A stretch of 40,000 nucleotides of DNA. Source: Brevibacillus brevis (GTDB lineage: Bacteria; Bacillota; Bacilli; Brevibacillales; Brevibacillaceae). Under the pieces are notes generated by a model. It made no database searches, was not told the DNA's origin, and saw only the letters and a program-made list of their open reading frames with translations. The position numbers were made by a program, and so were the translations under genes. The stretch lies in assembly GCF_022026395.1 (NCBI RefSeq), contig NZ_CP041767.1, positions 160,001 through 200,000 of the forward strand, written 5' to 3'. Positions 23,479 through 30,989 of this stretch are shown piece by piece; the stretch's first letter is position 1, and every line of letters begins with the position of its first letter.

Positions 23479-24438
23479 ATGCAACGAAAGAAGCTGGTCC
23501 AGGTAAAGAGCCTGACAAAAACCTTTACGTTGGGTAAAGGGCTCTCACTTACGGCAGCGGACAATGTTTCCTTCGATATATACGAGGGAGAAACGTTTGG
23601 ACTGGTAGGGGAATCTGGCTGCGGTAAATCGACCACAGGCCGTACAATTATCGGATTGTATCAACCGACGACAGGTGAGATCATTTTTGACGGGCAAAAC
23701 GTCCACCAGGCATCATCTGCTGAGCGGAGCAAACTGACACGCCATATGCAAATGATTTTTCAGGACCCATATGCTTCTCTGAACCCCCGAATGAACATAG
23801 CGGAAATCATTTCGGAGGGCCTGCATCTAAATGGGCTATATAAAGGGAAGGAACGGATAAAACGAGTGATTGAGCTATTGGAGATGGTTGGTTTGCAAAA
23901 AGAGCATGCCAACCGTTTCCCGCACGAGTTCAGTGGTGGTCAGCGACAGCGGATAGGGATTGCGCGGGCACTTGCCGTCAATCCTACCTTCATTATTGCC
24001 GATGAGCCGATTTCCGCACTCGATGTTTCGGTTCAGGCACAGGTCGTTAATTTAATGAAGAAATTGCAGCAGGAACAAAAGCTGACGTACTTGTTTATCG
24101 CGCATGATTTGGCAATGGTCAAGCACATTAGCGATCGTATTGGCGTCATGTATTTGGGCAATATGGTCGAGATGACTGCCAGTGAAATCCTTTACGAATC
24201 ACCGAAGCATCCTTACACGCAGGCGTTGTTGTCGGCCATTCCTGTCCCCGATCCCGACTTGGAGAAAAGCCGTGAGCGCACCATTATCGAAGGAGACGTT
24301 CCGAGCCCGATCAATCCACCTAGCGGCTGTGTGTTCCGTACGCGCTGTCCGGTAGCCAAAGCAGTATGTGCCGAAAAGAAGCCCATCTGGCAGGAAGTAG
24401 ACACGAACCACTTCGTCGCCTGTCACTTGTATCAGTAG
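23479..24438 (+). CDS. ykfD: Peptide ABC transporter ATP-binding protein (YkfD/DppF/OppF type)
   Basis: 319-residue ABC ATPase: Walker A GESGCGKS (44-51), signature FSGGQRQR, Walker B FIIADEPI, switch IAHD, and the C-terminal peptide-transporter extension with four cysteines (GCVFRTRC ... VC ... AC). The frame is open back to 23380, inside ykfC. ATG 23479 follows GGGAGGAG and gives the normal family N-terminus. As in B. subtilis it is encoded with the murein-peptide enzymes rather than next to dppD, and is the probable partner of DppD. A terminator follows. Confidence 0.92.
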   Translation: MQRKKLVQVKSLTKTFTLGKGLSLTAADNVSFDIYEGETFGLVGESGCGKSTTGRTIIGLYQPTTGEIIFDGQNVHQASSAERSKLTRHMQMIFQDPYASLNPRMNIAEIISEGLHLNGLYKGKERIKRVIELLEMVGLQKEHANRFPHEFSGGQRQRIGIARALAVNPTFIIADEPISALDVSVQAQVVNLMKKLQQEQKLTYLFIAHDLAMVKHISDRIGVMYLGNMVEMTASEILYESPKHPYTQALLSAIPVPDPDLEKSRERTIIEGDVPSPINPPSGCVFRTRCPVAKAVCAEKKPIWQEVDTNHFVACHLYQ

Positions 24439-24475
24439 CCTTTGGTTTTATCAGAAAATTCGACATTGTCTTTTT

Positions 24476-24504
24476 GCCATCCTTGGTGTTAGGGATGGCT
24501 TTTT
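24476..24504 (+). terminator. Intrinsic terminator after ykfD
   Basis: GCCATCC / GGATGGC stem (24476-24482 with 24493-24499), 10-base loop, followed by TTTTTC. Confidence 0.85.
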
Positions 24505-24529
24505 CTTCATAAACTTTTAACTCTAACCT

Positions 24530-24545
24530 ATGAAAGGGCTTTCAT
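24530..24545 (+). promoter_or_regulatory. 16-base palindrome upstream of the sigma factor gene (possible operator)
   Basis: ATGAAAG-GG-CTTTCAT: seven-base perfect arms around GG. It is too compact for a stable hairpin and has no T-run, so it looks more like a binding site for a dimeric regulator. It is 144 bases before the start codon. A second small repeat, GTTCT / AGAAC, lies shortly downstream. I could not identify a convincing -35/-10 pair in this 250-base gap. Confidence 0.4.
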
Positions 24546-24688
24546 CAACTGTTCTGAGAGGAGAACTGTTAATATTCTGTTAACTGGCAGGAATCGAATG
24601 GGTTTTGTCGAAATACGGATACAGTAAAACATTCCGTGACTCACCTACTTCATCGTGATCTTCCATTCCAGAGAAGTGAGGGTTGCAT

Positions 24689-25633
24689 ATGACTCTGAGT
24701 ACCTCCTCGTTCCATTCAACTCCCCGTCGCTGGCGGGAAGTGGAGACACAGTTGGGAATTGTTGTCCCTAGATCGCTTCGATCGGACACTTCTGCTCTAC
24801 TGTTTTTGGAAAGCGTCGCTGCAACACCCATGTTGGACAAAGAAGAAGAGCTTGCTTGCCTGATTCGCTATCAAAGGGATGGCGATCTTGAAGCACGTGA
24901 AACGATTGTGCGCGCCTATTTACGATACGTAGTTAGTACCGCTTTGCGCCATTTGAAAAGAGGGATGCCGTTCCTGGATTTGATTCAGGAGGGCACGATA
25001 GGTTTGTTTACCGCGATTGACAAATTTGATGTGGGACGAGGCGTGCGTCTCTATCATTACTCGCACTGGTGGATTTCTCAAGCGATCACCCGTGCCATCA
25101 ACGACAAAGCAACTTTGATTCGCATTCCTGTCCACATGCATGAGCAGATTCGCCAGTATCAGAAGCAAGTCCTACATCTCGTCCATGCTTTGAACCGGAC
25201 GCCAGATCGACAGGAGATTGCCGTACTCTTGGATATTCCATTAGAAAAGGTGGAAGCCATTGAACTGGCTCTCATGATGAAGATGGAATCCATCGACGCT
25301 GAGCTGGACAGTGAGAAATGGCAGGCTTGGCATGAAGACGAGAGCTTGAGCTACGCAGAAATCATGGATGATGGGTTGTCCTCGCTGGATGACTGGATTG
25401 AAAAAGTAGACCTTCGCTCGCAAATGCGCGCAGCGTTGGAGCGACTTAGTCCCCGCGCCCAAGAAATTATCTCCATGCGTTATGGTCTCTATGATGACCA
25501 AGTGTATACGCTGGAGGAAGTGGGGAAAATGTTTGGGCTTACCCGCGAGCGTATTCGCCAAATTGAAGCGACGACGATTGACCGATTGCGAACACAAAAA
25601 GCTTCGCACGTATTAAAAGATTATTTAACCTAA
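24689..25633 (+). CDS. Group 2-like (primary sigma paralogue) RNA polymerase sigma factor
   Basis: 314-residue sigma-70 family protein. It has a region 1.2-like segment (about 37-66), region 2 with FLDLIQEGTIGL (95-106) and the -10 recognition helix YHYSHWWISQAITRAIND (122-139), region 3 (RIPVHMHE onward, about 145-225) and region 4 with the helix-turn-helix LEEVGKMFGLTRERIRQIEA (275-294). It is clearly derived from a SigA-like protein, not an ECF or SigB type. Region 2.3/2.4 differs from the near-invariant FSTYATWWIRQ at several places. The N-terminal region 1.1 is missing and an acidic insert (about 205-235) precedes region 4. ATG 24689 follows GTGAGGG. Single-gene unit ended by a terminator. 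Confidence 0.88.
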   Translation: MTLSTSSFHSTPRRWREVETQLGIVVPRSLRSDTSALLFLESVAATPMLDKEEELACLIRYQRDGDLEARETIVRAYLRYVVSTALRHLKRGMPFLDLIQEGTIGLFTAIDKFDVGRGVRLYHYSHWWISQAITRAINDKATLIRIPVHMHEQIRQYQKQVLHLVHALNRTPDRQEIAVLLDIPLEKVEAIELALMMKMESIDAELDSEKWQAWHEDESLSYAEIMDDGLSSLDDWIEKVDLRSQMRAALERLSPRAQEIISMRYGLYDDQVYTLEEVGKMFGLTRERIRQIEATTIDRLRTQKASHVLKDYLT

Positions 25634-25653
25634 CATAGGATTGGTTATTACGG

Positions 25654-25679
25654 CCCCTCTTCGTACAGAGGGGTTTTTT
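25654..25679 (+). terminator. Intrinsic terminator after the sigma factor gene
   Basis: CCCCTCT / AGAGGGG (25654-25660 with 25667-25673), six-base loop, six T. Confidence 0.92.
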
Positions 25680-25736
25680 CTGTCAGAAATGGTCGAATTG
25701 TCAAAGTGTCAGACTCACAGCGGGAGAAGCGTAGTC

Positions 25737-25765
25737 TTTTTCTCCTTGTGGTAAACTGGTAAGAT
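25737..25765 (+). promoter_or_regulatory. Possible extended -10 promoter of hslO
   Basis: TAAGAT (25760-25765) preceded by TGG makes an extended -10. The -35 position (TTTTTC, 25737-25742) is poor. It would give a leader of about 50 bases before hslO. Confidence 0.38.
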
Positions 25766-25821
25766 AGCTTCATGATTTTTTCGCTATTTTAAAGAGGGAG
25801 TTCGAAAAGGAGGATCGCTAT

Positions 25822-26694
25822 ATGGGCGATTATATGATAAGAGCAACGGGTTTTAATGGGCATGTTCGTGCATTTGCCGCACGCACGACGGAATCTGTCG
25901 AAGATATGCGTCGTCGTCACGACATGTGGAATACAGCGACAGCAGCAGCGGGACGTACGCTGACTATTACCTTGATGATGGGGGCTATGTTAAAAGGAAA
26001 CGAGAGCCTCCATGTCAAAGTAAAAGGAGGCGGACCAATCGGGCAGATTATGGCGGAAGCAAACGCACATGGTGAAGGAATCGCGTATGTATCCAACCCG
26101 CACGTCCACTTTGAGCTAAACGAAAAAGGCAAGCTCGATGTAGCGCGTGCAGTGGGAACAGACGGGTTTGTGTACGTAACGAAAGATCTCGGTCTCAAGG
26201 AGCCGTATCAAGGCAGTGCGCCAATCGTCTCTGGTGAGATTGGAGAAGACTTCACTTATTATTTTGTGATGTCCGAGCAAACGCCTTCAGCAGTAGGGGT
26301 GGGTGTACTGGTGAATCCAGAAGACCGTTCTGTTTTGGCGGCGGGTGGTTTTATTCTTCAGCTGTTGCCAAATACGCCTGAAGAGGTTGTGGCAGCAATT
26401 GAAGAGCGTTTGGGACAGCTTCCACAGGTTTCTCGCATGATTGGCGAAGGTTTGACTCCTGAAGAGATTTTGGCCCGCGTCTTGGATGATCCAAAAATCC
26501 TGAGCCGCACGGAGATTCAATTTAGCTGCAAATGTACAGCGGATAAGGTTGTTCAGGCACTGATCAGCATGGGACGCGAAGAAATGGAAAGTCTGATTGA
26601 GGAACAGGGCGAAGCAGAAGTACACTGTCATTTCTGTAATGAACGTTACCATTATGACAGATCCGCGTTGGAAGACATCCTGAAAGACATGTAA
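25822..26694 (+). CDS. hslO: Hsp33 redox-regulated chaperone
   Basis: 290-residue holdase chaperone that is activated by oxidation and unfolding and protects proteins during oxidative stress in the cytoplasm. The C-terminal zinc switch is complete: C236-x-C238 (SCKC) and C269-xx-C272 (HFCN), 30 residues apart. The N-terminal domain starts in the family style (DYMIRATGFNGHVRAFAARTTE). AAAGGAGGA lies before the ATG. It heads the hslO - PPIase - cysK run known from B. subtilis. In B. subtilis ftsH and coaX precede it; here a sigma factor does. Confidence 0.95.
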   Translation: MGDYMIRATGFNGHVRAFAARTTESVEDMRRRHDMWNTATAAAGRTLTITLMMGAMLKGNESLHVKVKGGGPIGQIMAEANAHGEGIAYVSNPHVHFELNEKGKLDVARAVGTDGFVYVTKDLGLKEPYQGSAPIVSGEIGEDFTYYFVMSEQTPSAVGVGVLVNPEDRSVLAAGGFILQLLPNTPEEVVAAIEERLGQLPQVSRMIGEGLTPEEILARVLDDPKILSRTEIQFSCKCTADKVVQALISMGREEMESLIEEQGEAEVHCHFCNERYHYDRSALEDILKDM

Positions 26695-26722
26695 GCGCGG
26701 CGTCAAGTAGGGGAGTGTTGGC

Positions 26723-27625
26723 ATGACCAACGTAAAAGGGTTGTGGGCATTCATTGGGGCGCTTGTATTGTTGCTGCTTGCCGTTACCTGGGCATGGTAC
26801 CAGGCATCAGGCAAGCTGCAGCCTGCCGCCATCGTAGGGGATAAGACGATTAGCAACGACGAGTATGTAACGGCGCTGAAACAAAAGTTCGGTAAGCAAG
26901 TGCTAAACGACATGATTAATCGGGAAGTCGTTTTTCAAGAGGCGAAGCGATCCGGCATTACGGTTGATCCGAAGCAGCTGGAGCAAGAGCTTTCCCAGAT
27001 TCGCGACAGTTACGGCAGTCGGACAGACAGCGAGTTTGAGGCTGCGCTAATCAAACAAGCGGGGACGACCGTGGAAGCCTTGAAGCAGGAGATTTCTTAT
27101 CAAATCCTGCTGCAAACCCTGGCAACGAAGGACATGACTATCAAGGATGAAGAAGTGCTAAACGTCTACAATAGCCGATCTGACCGTTATACCCGACCGA
27201 TGCAGATGCGTTTAGGACAAATCGTCGTGGCTTCACAAAAAGAAGCGGAAAAAGTTTTGGCTGATTTGAAAAACGGGGCCGACTTTCAGACGATTGCCAA
27301 AGAGCGTTCGATTGATGCAGATACAGCGGCGAGTGGCGGGGATGTAGGCTGGGTTTCCATCAAGGATAATCGATTGCCTGACGAGGCGAAGCCCATCGTA
27401 GAAAAGCTGGAGAAAGACAAACATAGCGAAGCGATCAAAATACAGGATCAATACGTCATTTATCAACTGATAGAGCGTAGGGAAGCCAGTCAACGGACGT
27501 TTGAAGAGGTAAAAGAGGAGCTGCGCCGAGAAATCGCATTTGCCCAGGTCGAGTCGCTGGATGTCGTGCTGGAGCGATTGCGAAAATCGGTAGGGGTCCA
27601 GATTTCTGGGCAAATGCCTCATTGA
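26723..27625 (+). CDS. Membrane-anchored parvulin-type peptidyl-prolyl isomerase (YacD-like)
   Basis: 300 residues. One N-terminal span (about 7-26) with no lipobox cysteine, then a SurA/PrsA-type helical chaperone region (about 35-145). A parvulin (PpiC) domain follows at about 150-245, recognisable by MRLGQIVVASQKEAEKVLADL, GADFQTIAKERS and GGDVGWVS. The active domain should face outside and assist folding of exported proteins. Unlike PrsA it is held by a transmembrane helix rather than lipid. Same position, between hslO and cysK, as yacD in B. subtilis. Start at ATG 26723 after a GGGGAGTG Shine-Dalgarno. Its last codons contain the -35 element of the cysK promoter. Confidence 0.88.
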   Translation: MTNVKGLWAFIGALVLLLLAVTWAWYQASGKLQPAAIVGDKTISNDEYVTALKQKFGKQVLNDMINREVVFQEAKRSGITVDPKQLEQELSQIRDSYGSRTDSEFEAALIKQAGTTVEALKQEISYQILLQTLATKDMTIKDEEVLNVYNSRSDRYTRPMQMRLGQIVVASQKEAEKVLADLKNGADFQTIAKERSIDADTAASGGDVGWVSIKDNRLPDEAKPIVEKLEKDKHSEAIKIQDQYVIYQLIERREASQRTFEEVKEELRREIAFAQVESLDVVLERLRKSVGVQISGQMPH

Positions 27626-27650
27626 CCAAATAGGCTACCGTTGATATAAT
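27622..27650 (+). promoter_or_regulatory. SigA promoter of cysK
   Basis: TTGACC (27622-27627), 17-base spacer, TATAAT (27645-27650). One mismatch to consensus. It overlaps the 3' end of the isomerase gene and gives a leader of about 50 bases. No S-box or T-box sequence is visible in that leader. Confidence 0.85.
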
Positions 27651-27707
27651 TATGTCAATAAATCCTAGCATTTTACTCGGTTATGAAAAATAGGAGGGGC
27701 AGAACAT

Positions 27708-28640
27708 ATGCGCGTGGCTAATTCCATTACCGATTTGATTGGATTTACTCCGCTTGTAAAGCTAAATCGTGTTGTCACCGAAGATATTGCAGACATTTAC
27801 TTGAAGCTGGAGTTCTTCAACCCGGGCAGCAGTGTAAAAGACCGAATTGCGTTGTCGATGATTGAGGCAGCAGAGGCAGACGGAAGTCTGAAACCGGGTG
27901 ATACCATCATTGAACCTACGAGCGGAAATACCGGTATTGGACTCGCGATGGTTGCTGCTGCAAAAGGATATCGTGCTATTCTGGTCATGCCAGAGACGAT
28001 GAGTATGGAGCGACGCAACCTGTTGCGTGCGTATGGTGCAGAGCTGGTCCTCACACCAGGCAGCGAAGGGATGGGCGGAGCGATTCGCAAAGCGGAAGAG
28101 CTGGCAAAAGAAGATAGCTCGTATTTCATTCCGCAACAATTTAAAAACCAGGCAAACCCGGGCATTCATCGTGAGACGACTGCTCGTGAACTGTTGGACC
28201 AAGCCAAGGAAATTGGCGGCGTAGATGCGTTTATTTCCGGTATCGGTACAGGCGGAACGATTACGGGTGTAGGGCAGGTTCTTCGTGAACACTATCCGAA
28301 TGTACAAATCGTGGCTGTTGAGCCTGCGGCTTCGCCGGTTTTGTCTGGCGGCAAACCAGGTCCACATAAGATCCAAGGTATCGGGGCTGGCTTTGTTCCA
28401 GAAATTCTCGATACTCAAATTTACGACGAAATCATTAAGGTAGAAAACGAGGACGCTTTTGAAACTGCGCGTCGTGTGGCTCGTCAGGAAGGCATTCTCG
28501 GTGGGATTTCTTCTGGAGCAGCGATCCATGCGGCTCTGCAAGTAGCAGCGAAGCTCGGCAAAGGCAAAAAAGTGATCGTTGTCATTCCTTCGAATGGGGA
28601 GCGTTATTTGTCCACGCCTCTATATCAGTTCGAAGATTAA
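27708..28640 (+). CDS. cysK: Cysteine synthase (O-acetylserine sulfhydrylase)
   Basis: 310-residue PLP enzyme making L-cysteine from O-acetylserine and sulfide. The PLP lysine is K44 in SSVKDR, the substrate loop TSGNTG starts at 71, and the phosphate-binding loop GIGTGGT is at 178-184; length is normal. TAGGAGGGG lies before the ATG. It has its own promoter and terminator and so is probably transcribed alone, although it sits in the conserved folate neighbourhood. Confidence 0.96.
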   Translation: MRVANSITDLIGFTPLVKLNRVVTEDIADIYLKLEFFNPGSSVKDRIALSMIEAAEADGSLKPGDTIIEPTSGNTGIGLAMVAAAKGYRAILVMPETMSMERRNLLRAYGAELVLTPGSEGMGGAIRKAEELAKEDSSYFIPQQFKNQANPGIHRETTARELLDQAKEIGGVDAFISGIGTGGTITGVGQVLREHYPNVQIVAVEPAASPVLSGGKPGPHKIQGIGAGFVPEILDTQIYDEIIKVENEDAFETARRVARQEGILGGISSGAAIHAALQVAAKLGKGKKVIVVIPSNGERYLSTPLYQFED

Positions 28641-28657
28641 TTGTAAAAAGATACCGC

Positions 28658-28698
28658 AAGACCACGGAGCCGCGTTGGCCACGTGGTCTTTTCTTTTT
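28658..28698 (+). terminator. Intrinsic terminator after cysK
   Basis: AAGACCACG / CGTGGTCTT (28658-28666 with 28682-28690) with additional pairing inside, followed by TTCTTTTT. Confidence 0.88.
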
Positions 28699-28718
28699 GT
28701 ATCAGGCAACTATATAAT
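28690..28718 (+). promoter_or_regulatory. Possible promoter of pabB
   Basis: TATAAT at 28713-28718 with a 17-base spacer to TTTCTT (28690-28695), a weak -35 that overlaps the cysK terminator tail. Leader of about 35 bases to the pabB start. Confidence 0.5.
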
Positions 28719-28758
28719 GAACGGATAAATAGTGAAAACCGGAGCGTGAAGAGGAAGA

Positions 28759-30252
28759 ATGTTCCCTACCTTTGCTGATTGTCAGACATATGCCTTATCT
28801 TATTCGTTGGTTCCCCTAGCCCTGCGTAGACCGTGGTCTTCGACGATTGATCCGTGGCAGGTGCTCACAAAGCTACAGCCTTCTCTGCAAAATGCTGTCC
28901 TGCTGGAAAGTGGACGAGCTGGGCGGTATACCTTTTTGGCATATGAGCCTATCGCTACGCTGCGCAGTCAGCGAGGAGAAACAATCGTTTCGTACCCAGA
29001 AGGAAAAATTGAAAGCATAGATACTCACAACCCATTGAATGCTTTGCGGGAGCTGCTATCTCGTTACCGTACGCCTGCGCTTCCAAGTATGCCGGATTTT
29101 TCCGGAGGGGCCGTAGGTTATATCAGCTATGAGATGAACCGCTTTTTTGAGCCCAGCTTGCCACAGATAGCGACTGACGACTTACAGTTGCCAGACCTGT
29201 ATGTTATGATAATGCAAGACCTTCTTGTCTTTGATCATGAGACCCGAGAGATCATTTGCCTGACGCATTTGAACGCTGACAATTTGACCGAAGAGAGCTA
29301 TCGACAAGCAGCACTCCAGCTGGAAAAACGTATGGACTCGATCGCTTCATTGGCAATGGAGCGCGATGAGACAGATTGGGAAGCTTTGCGCAAAAGACCG
29401 CTTGCCAAGCTAGTGCCAGCGTCCGTATCCTTTGCCAAAGACCAATTCGAGGATGCCGTTCGTCGGGTGCAGGAGTACATCGCCCAAGGGGATGTTTTTC
29501 AGGTCAATCTGTCGGTACGGCAGAGCAAGCCAGTGCAGGTGACTGCCCCAGAAGTGTACGATGTGCTTCGCAAGCTGAATCCGTCTCCTTATATGGGCTA
29601 TCTGAGCTTCCCTGAATTTCAATTGGTTAGTGCCTCGCCAGAGCTACTTGTAAAGGTAAAAGGCAAGGAAGTCCATACGCGTCCAATCGCCGGTACACGT
29701 CCGCGTGGAGTAACGGACGAGCAAGACGATGCGTTGGCACGTGAGCTGATTGATAATGAAAAGGAACGAGCAGAGCATGTCATGCTGGTTGATCTGGAAC
29801 GCAATGACATGGGCCGCGTCTGTCGCTTTGGCAGTGTGGAGGTCAGCGAATTCATGGTCGTGGAGAAATATTCCCACGTCATGCATATCGTCTCTCACGT
29901 CAAAGGAGAGCTGGCAGCAGGCAAGGATGCGCTTGATGCGATCGAAGCGACTTTTCCGGGAGGAACGATCACCGGAGCGCCAAAAGTTCGCACGATGGAA
30001 ATCATCGAAGAGCTGGAGCCAGTCAAGCGAGGCGTCTATACGGGATCAATCGGCTGGTTTGGTTTCAATGGTGATATCGAGGTCAACATTGCCATCCGCA
30101 CCATGGTGATCAAGGATGGCGTAGCTCATGTGCAGGCTGGAGCGGGTATCGTGATTGATTCGGTTCCAGAGGCAGAGTACGCCGAGTCGTTGAAAAAGGC
30201 AGAAGCGTTGTGGAAAGCGCTTGAGTTGAGCGAGCAGAGAACGATGAGTTGA
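28759..30252 (+). CDS. pabB: Aminodeoxychorismate synthase component I
   Basis: 497-residue chorismate-binding enzyme; with the glutamine amidotransferase PabA it makes 4-amino-4-deoxychorismate for p-aminobenzoate and folate. It shows the N-terminal anthranilate synthase I-type domain, then the catalytic core with [23 protein letters not shown] and [23 protein letters not shown]. The motif reads PIAGT, as in TrpE, instead of the PIKGT of E. coli PabB, so sequence alone does not exclude anthranilate synthase. The pabA-pabC-folP context decides for PabB. ATG 28759 after AGAGGAAG. pabA starts 17 bases after the stop. Confidence 0.9.
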   Translation: MFPTFADCQTYALSYSLVPLALRRPWSSTIDPWQVLTKLQPSLQNAVLLESGRAGRYTFLAYEPIATLRSQRGETIVSYPEGKIESIDTHNPLNALRELLSRYRTPALPSMPDFSGGAVGYISYEMNRFFEPSLPQIATDDLQLPDLYVMIMQDLLVFDHETREIICLTHLNADNLTEESYRQAALQLEKRMDSIASLAMERDETDWEALRKRPLAKLVPASVSFAKDQFEDAVRRVQEYIAQGDVFQVNLSVRQSKPVQVTAPEVYDVLRKLNPSPYMGYLSFPEFQLVSASPELLVKVKGKEVHTRPIAGTRPRGVTDEQDDALARELIDNEKERAEHVMLVDLERNDMGRVCRFGSVEVSEFMVVEKYSHVMHIVSHVKGELAAGKDALDAIEATFPGGTITGAPKVRTMEIIEELEPVKRGVYTGSIGWFGFNGDIEVNIAIRTMVIKDGVAHVQAGAGIVIDSVPEAEYAESLKKAEALWKALELSEQRTMS

Positions 30253-30269
30253 GAGGAGACGAGTGTACG

Positions 30270-30854
30270 ATGATTTTGATGATTGATAACTACGATTCCT
30301 TTACCTACAATTTGGTGCAGTATGTGGGAGAGCTTGGGGAAGAACTCCAAGTGTATCGCAATGACAAAATTACACTGGAAGAAATCGAGCGATTGGCACC
30401 TGATTATTTGATGGTGTCTCCAGGGCCGTGCACACCAAATGAAGCGGGGATCAGCATGGATGCGATCCGCCATTTTGCCGGAAAAATTCCGATTTTGGGT
30501 GTTTGTTTGGGCCATCAGTCCATTGGGCAAGTGTTTGGCGGAAAAGTCATTCGGGCCGAGCGCTTGATGCACGGAAAAACCTCTGAGGTTTTCCATGATG
30601 GCAAAACGATCTTTCAGGACATCCCTTCTCCTTTTACAGCGGCACGCTATCATTCTTTGATTATTGAGGAAGCGTCCATTCCGAGTGAGCTGGAAGTAAC
30701 CGCCCGGACAGCCGAAGGAGAAATCATGGCTGTGCGCCATCGGGAGTACCCAATTGAGGGCGTCCAGTTCCACCCTGAATCGATTATTACCGAGCACGGC
30801 AAGCAATTGCTGAAAAACTTCCTTACCGCATACGCGCGTCACACGACAGGTTGA
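30270..30854 (+). CDS. pabA: Glutamine amidotransferase of aminodeoxychorismate/anthranilate synthase
   Basis: 194-residue class I glutamine amidotransferase that delivers ammonia to PabB. The catalytic triad is C79 (GVCLGHQ), H168 and E170 (QFHPES). The N-terminus [17 protein letters not shown] is the family standard and fixes the start at ATG 30270, though the frame is open to 30249. In B. subtilis the homologous protein serves both folate and tryptophan synthesis; the same may hold here because no trpG is visible in the window. A terminator ends this pabBA unit. Confidence 0.94.
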   Translation: MILMIDNYDSFTYNLVQYVGELGEELQVYRNDKITLEEIERLAPDYLMVSPGPCTPNEAGISMDAIRHFAGKIPILGVCLGHQSIGQVFGGKVIRAERLMHGKTSEVFHDGKTIFQDIPSPFTAARYHSLIIEEASIPSELEVTARTAEGEIMAVRHREYPIEGVQFHPESIITEHGKQLLKNFLTAYARHTTG

Positions 30855-30871
30855 CACATAGATATGACAGG

Positions 30872-30900
30872 AAAACCGCCTTTTTCGAGGGCGGTTTTTT
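30872..30900 (+). terminator. Intrinsic terminator after pabA
   Basis: AACCGCC / GGCGGTT (30874-30880 with 30890-30896), nine-base loop, six T. It separates pabA from the phosphatase-tat insertion. Confidence 0.92.
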
Positions 30901-30901
30901 A

Positions 30902-30955
30902 TTTACATACTCTTTATATAACATTCATGGTTCCTCGATATACGGCTTGTACAAT
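30902..30955 (+). promoter_or_regulatory. Putative PhoP-activated promoter (three Pho-box-like repeats and a -10)
   Basis: TTTACA (30902-30907), TTTATA (30913-30918) and TTCATG (30924-30929) are direct repeats with exact five-base gaps, the 11-base period of B. subtilis PhoP sites (consensus TT-A/C/T-A-C/T-A). A TACAAT at 30950-30955 can serve as -10. The -35 position (ATGGTT) is poor, as is common at activator-dependent promoters. The repeats then fall at about -33 to -60, where PhoP binds activated promoters. Confidence 0.65.
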
Positions 30956-30989
30956 GAAACCGAAGAAGGCAAAAAAGGAGAGATAGTAA

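Noticed and set aside
27651..27707. S-box, T-box or cysteine-responsive operator in the cysK leader
   Set aside because: The leader is only about 50 bases and has no recognisable structure or motif.
28759..30854. trpE/trpG (anthranilate synthase) instead of pabB/pabA
   Set aside because: PIAGT is TrpE-like, but no other trp gene is nearby, and pabC, folP, folB and folK follow; PabA may still serve both pathways.
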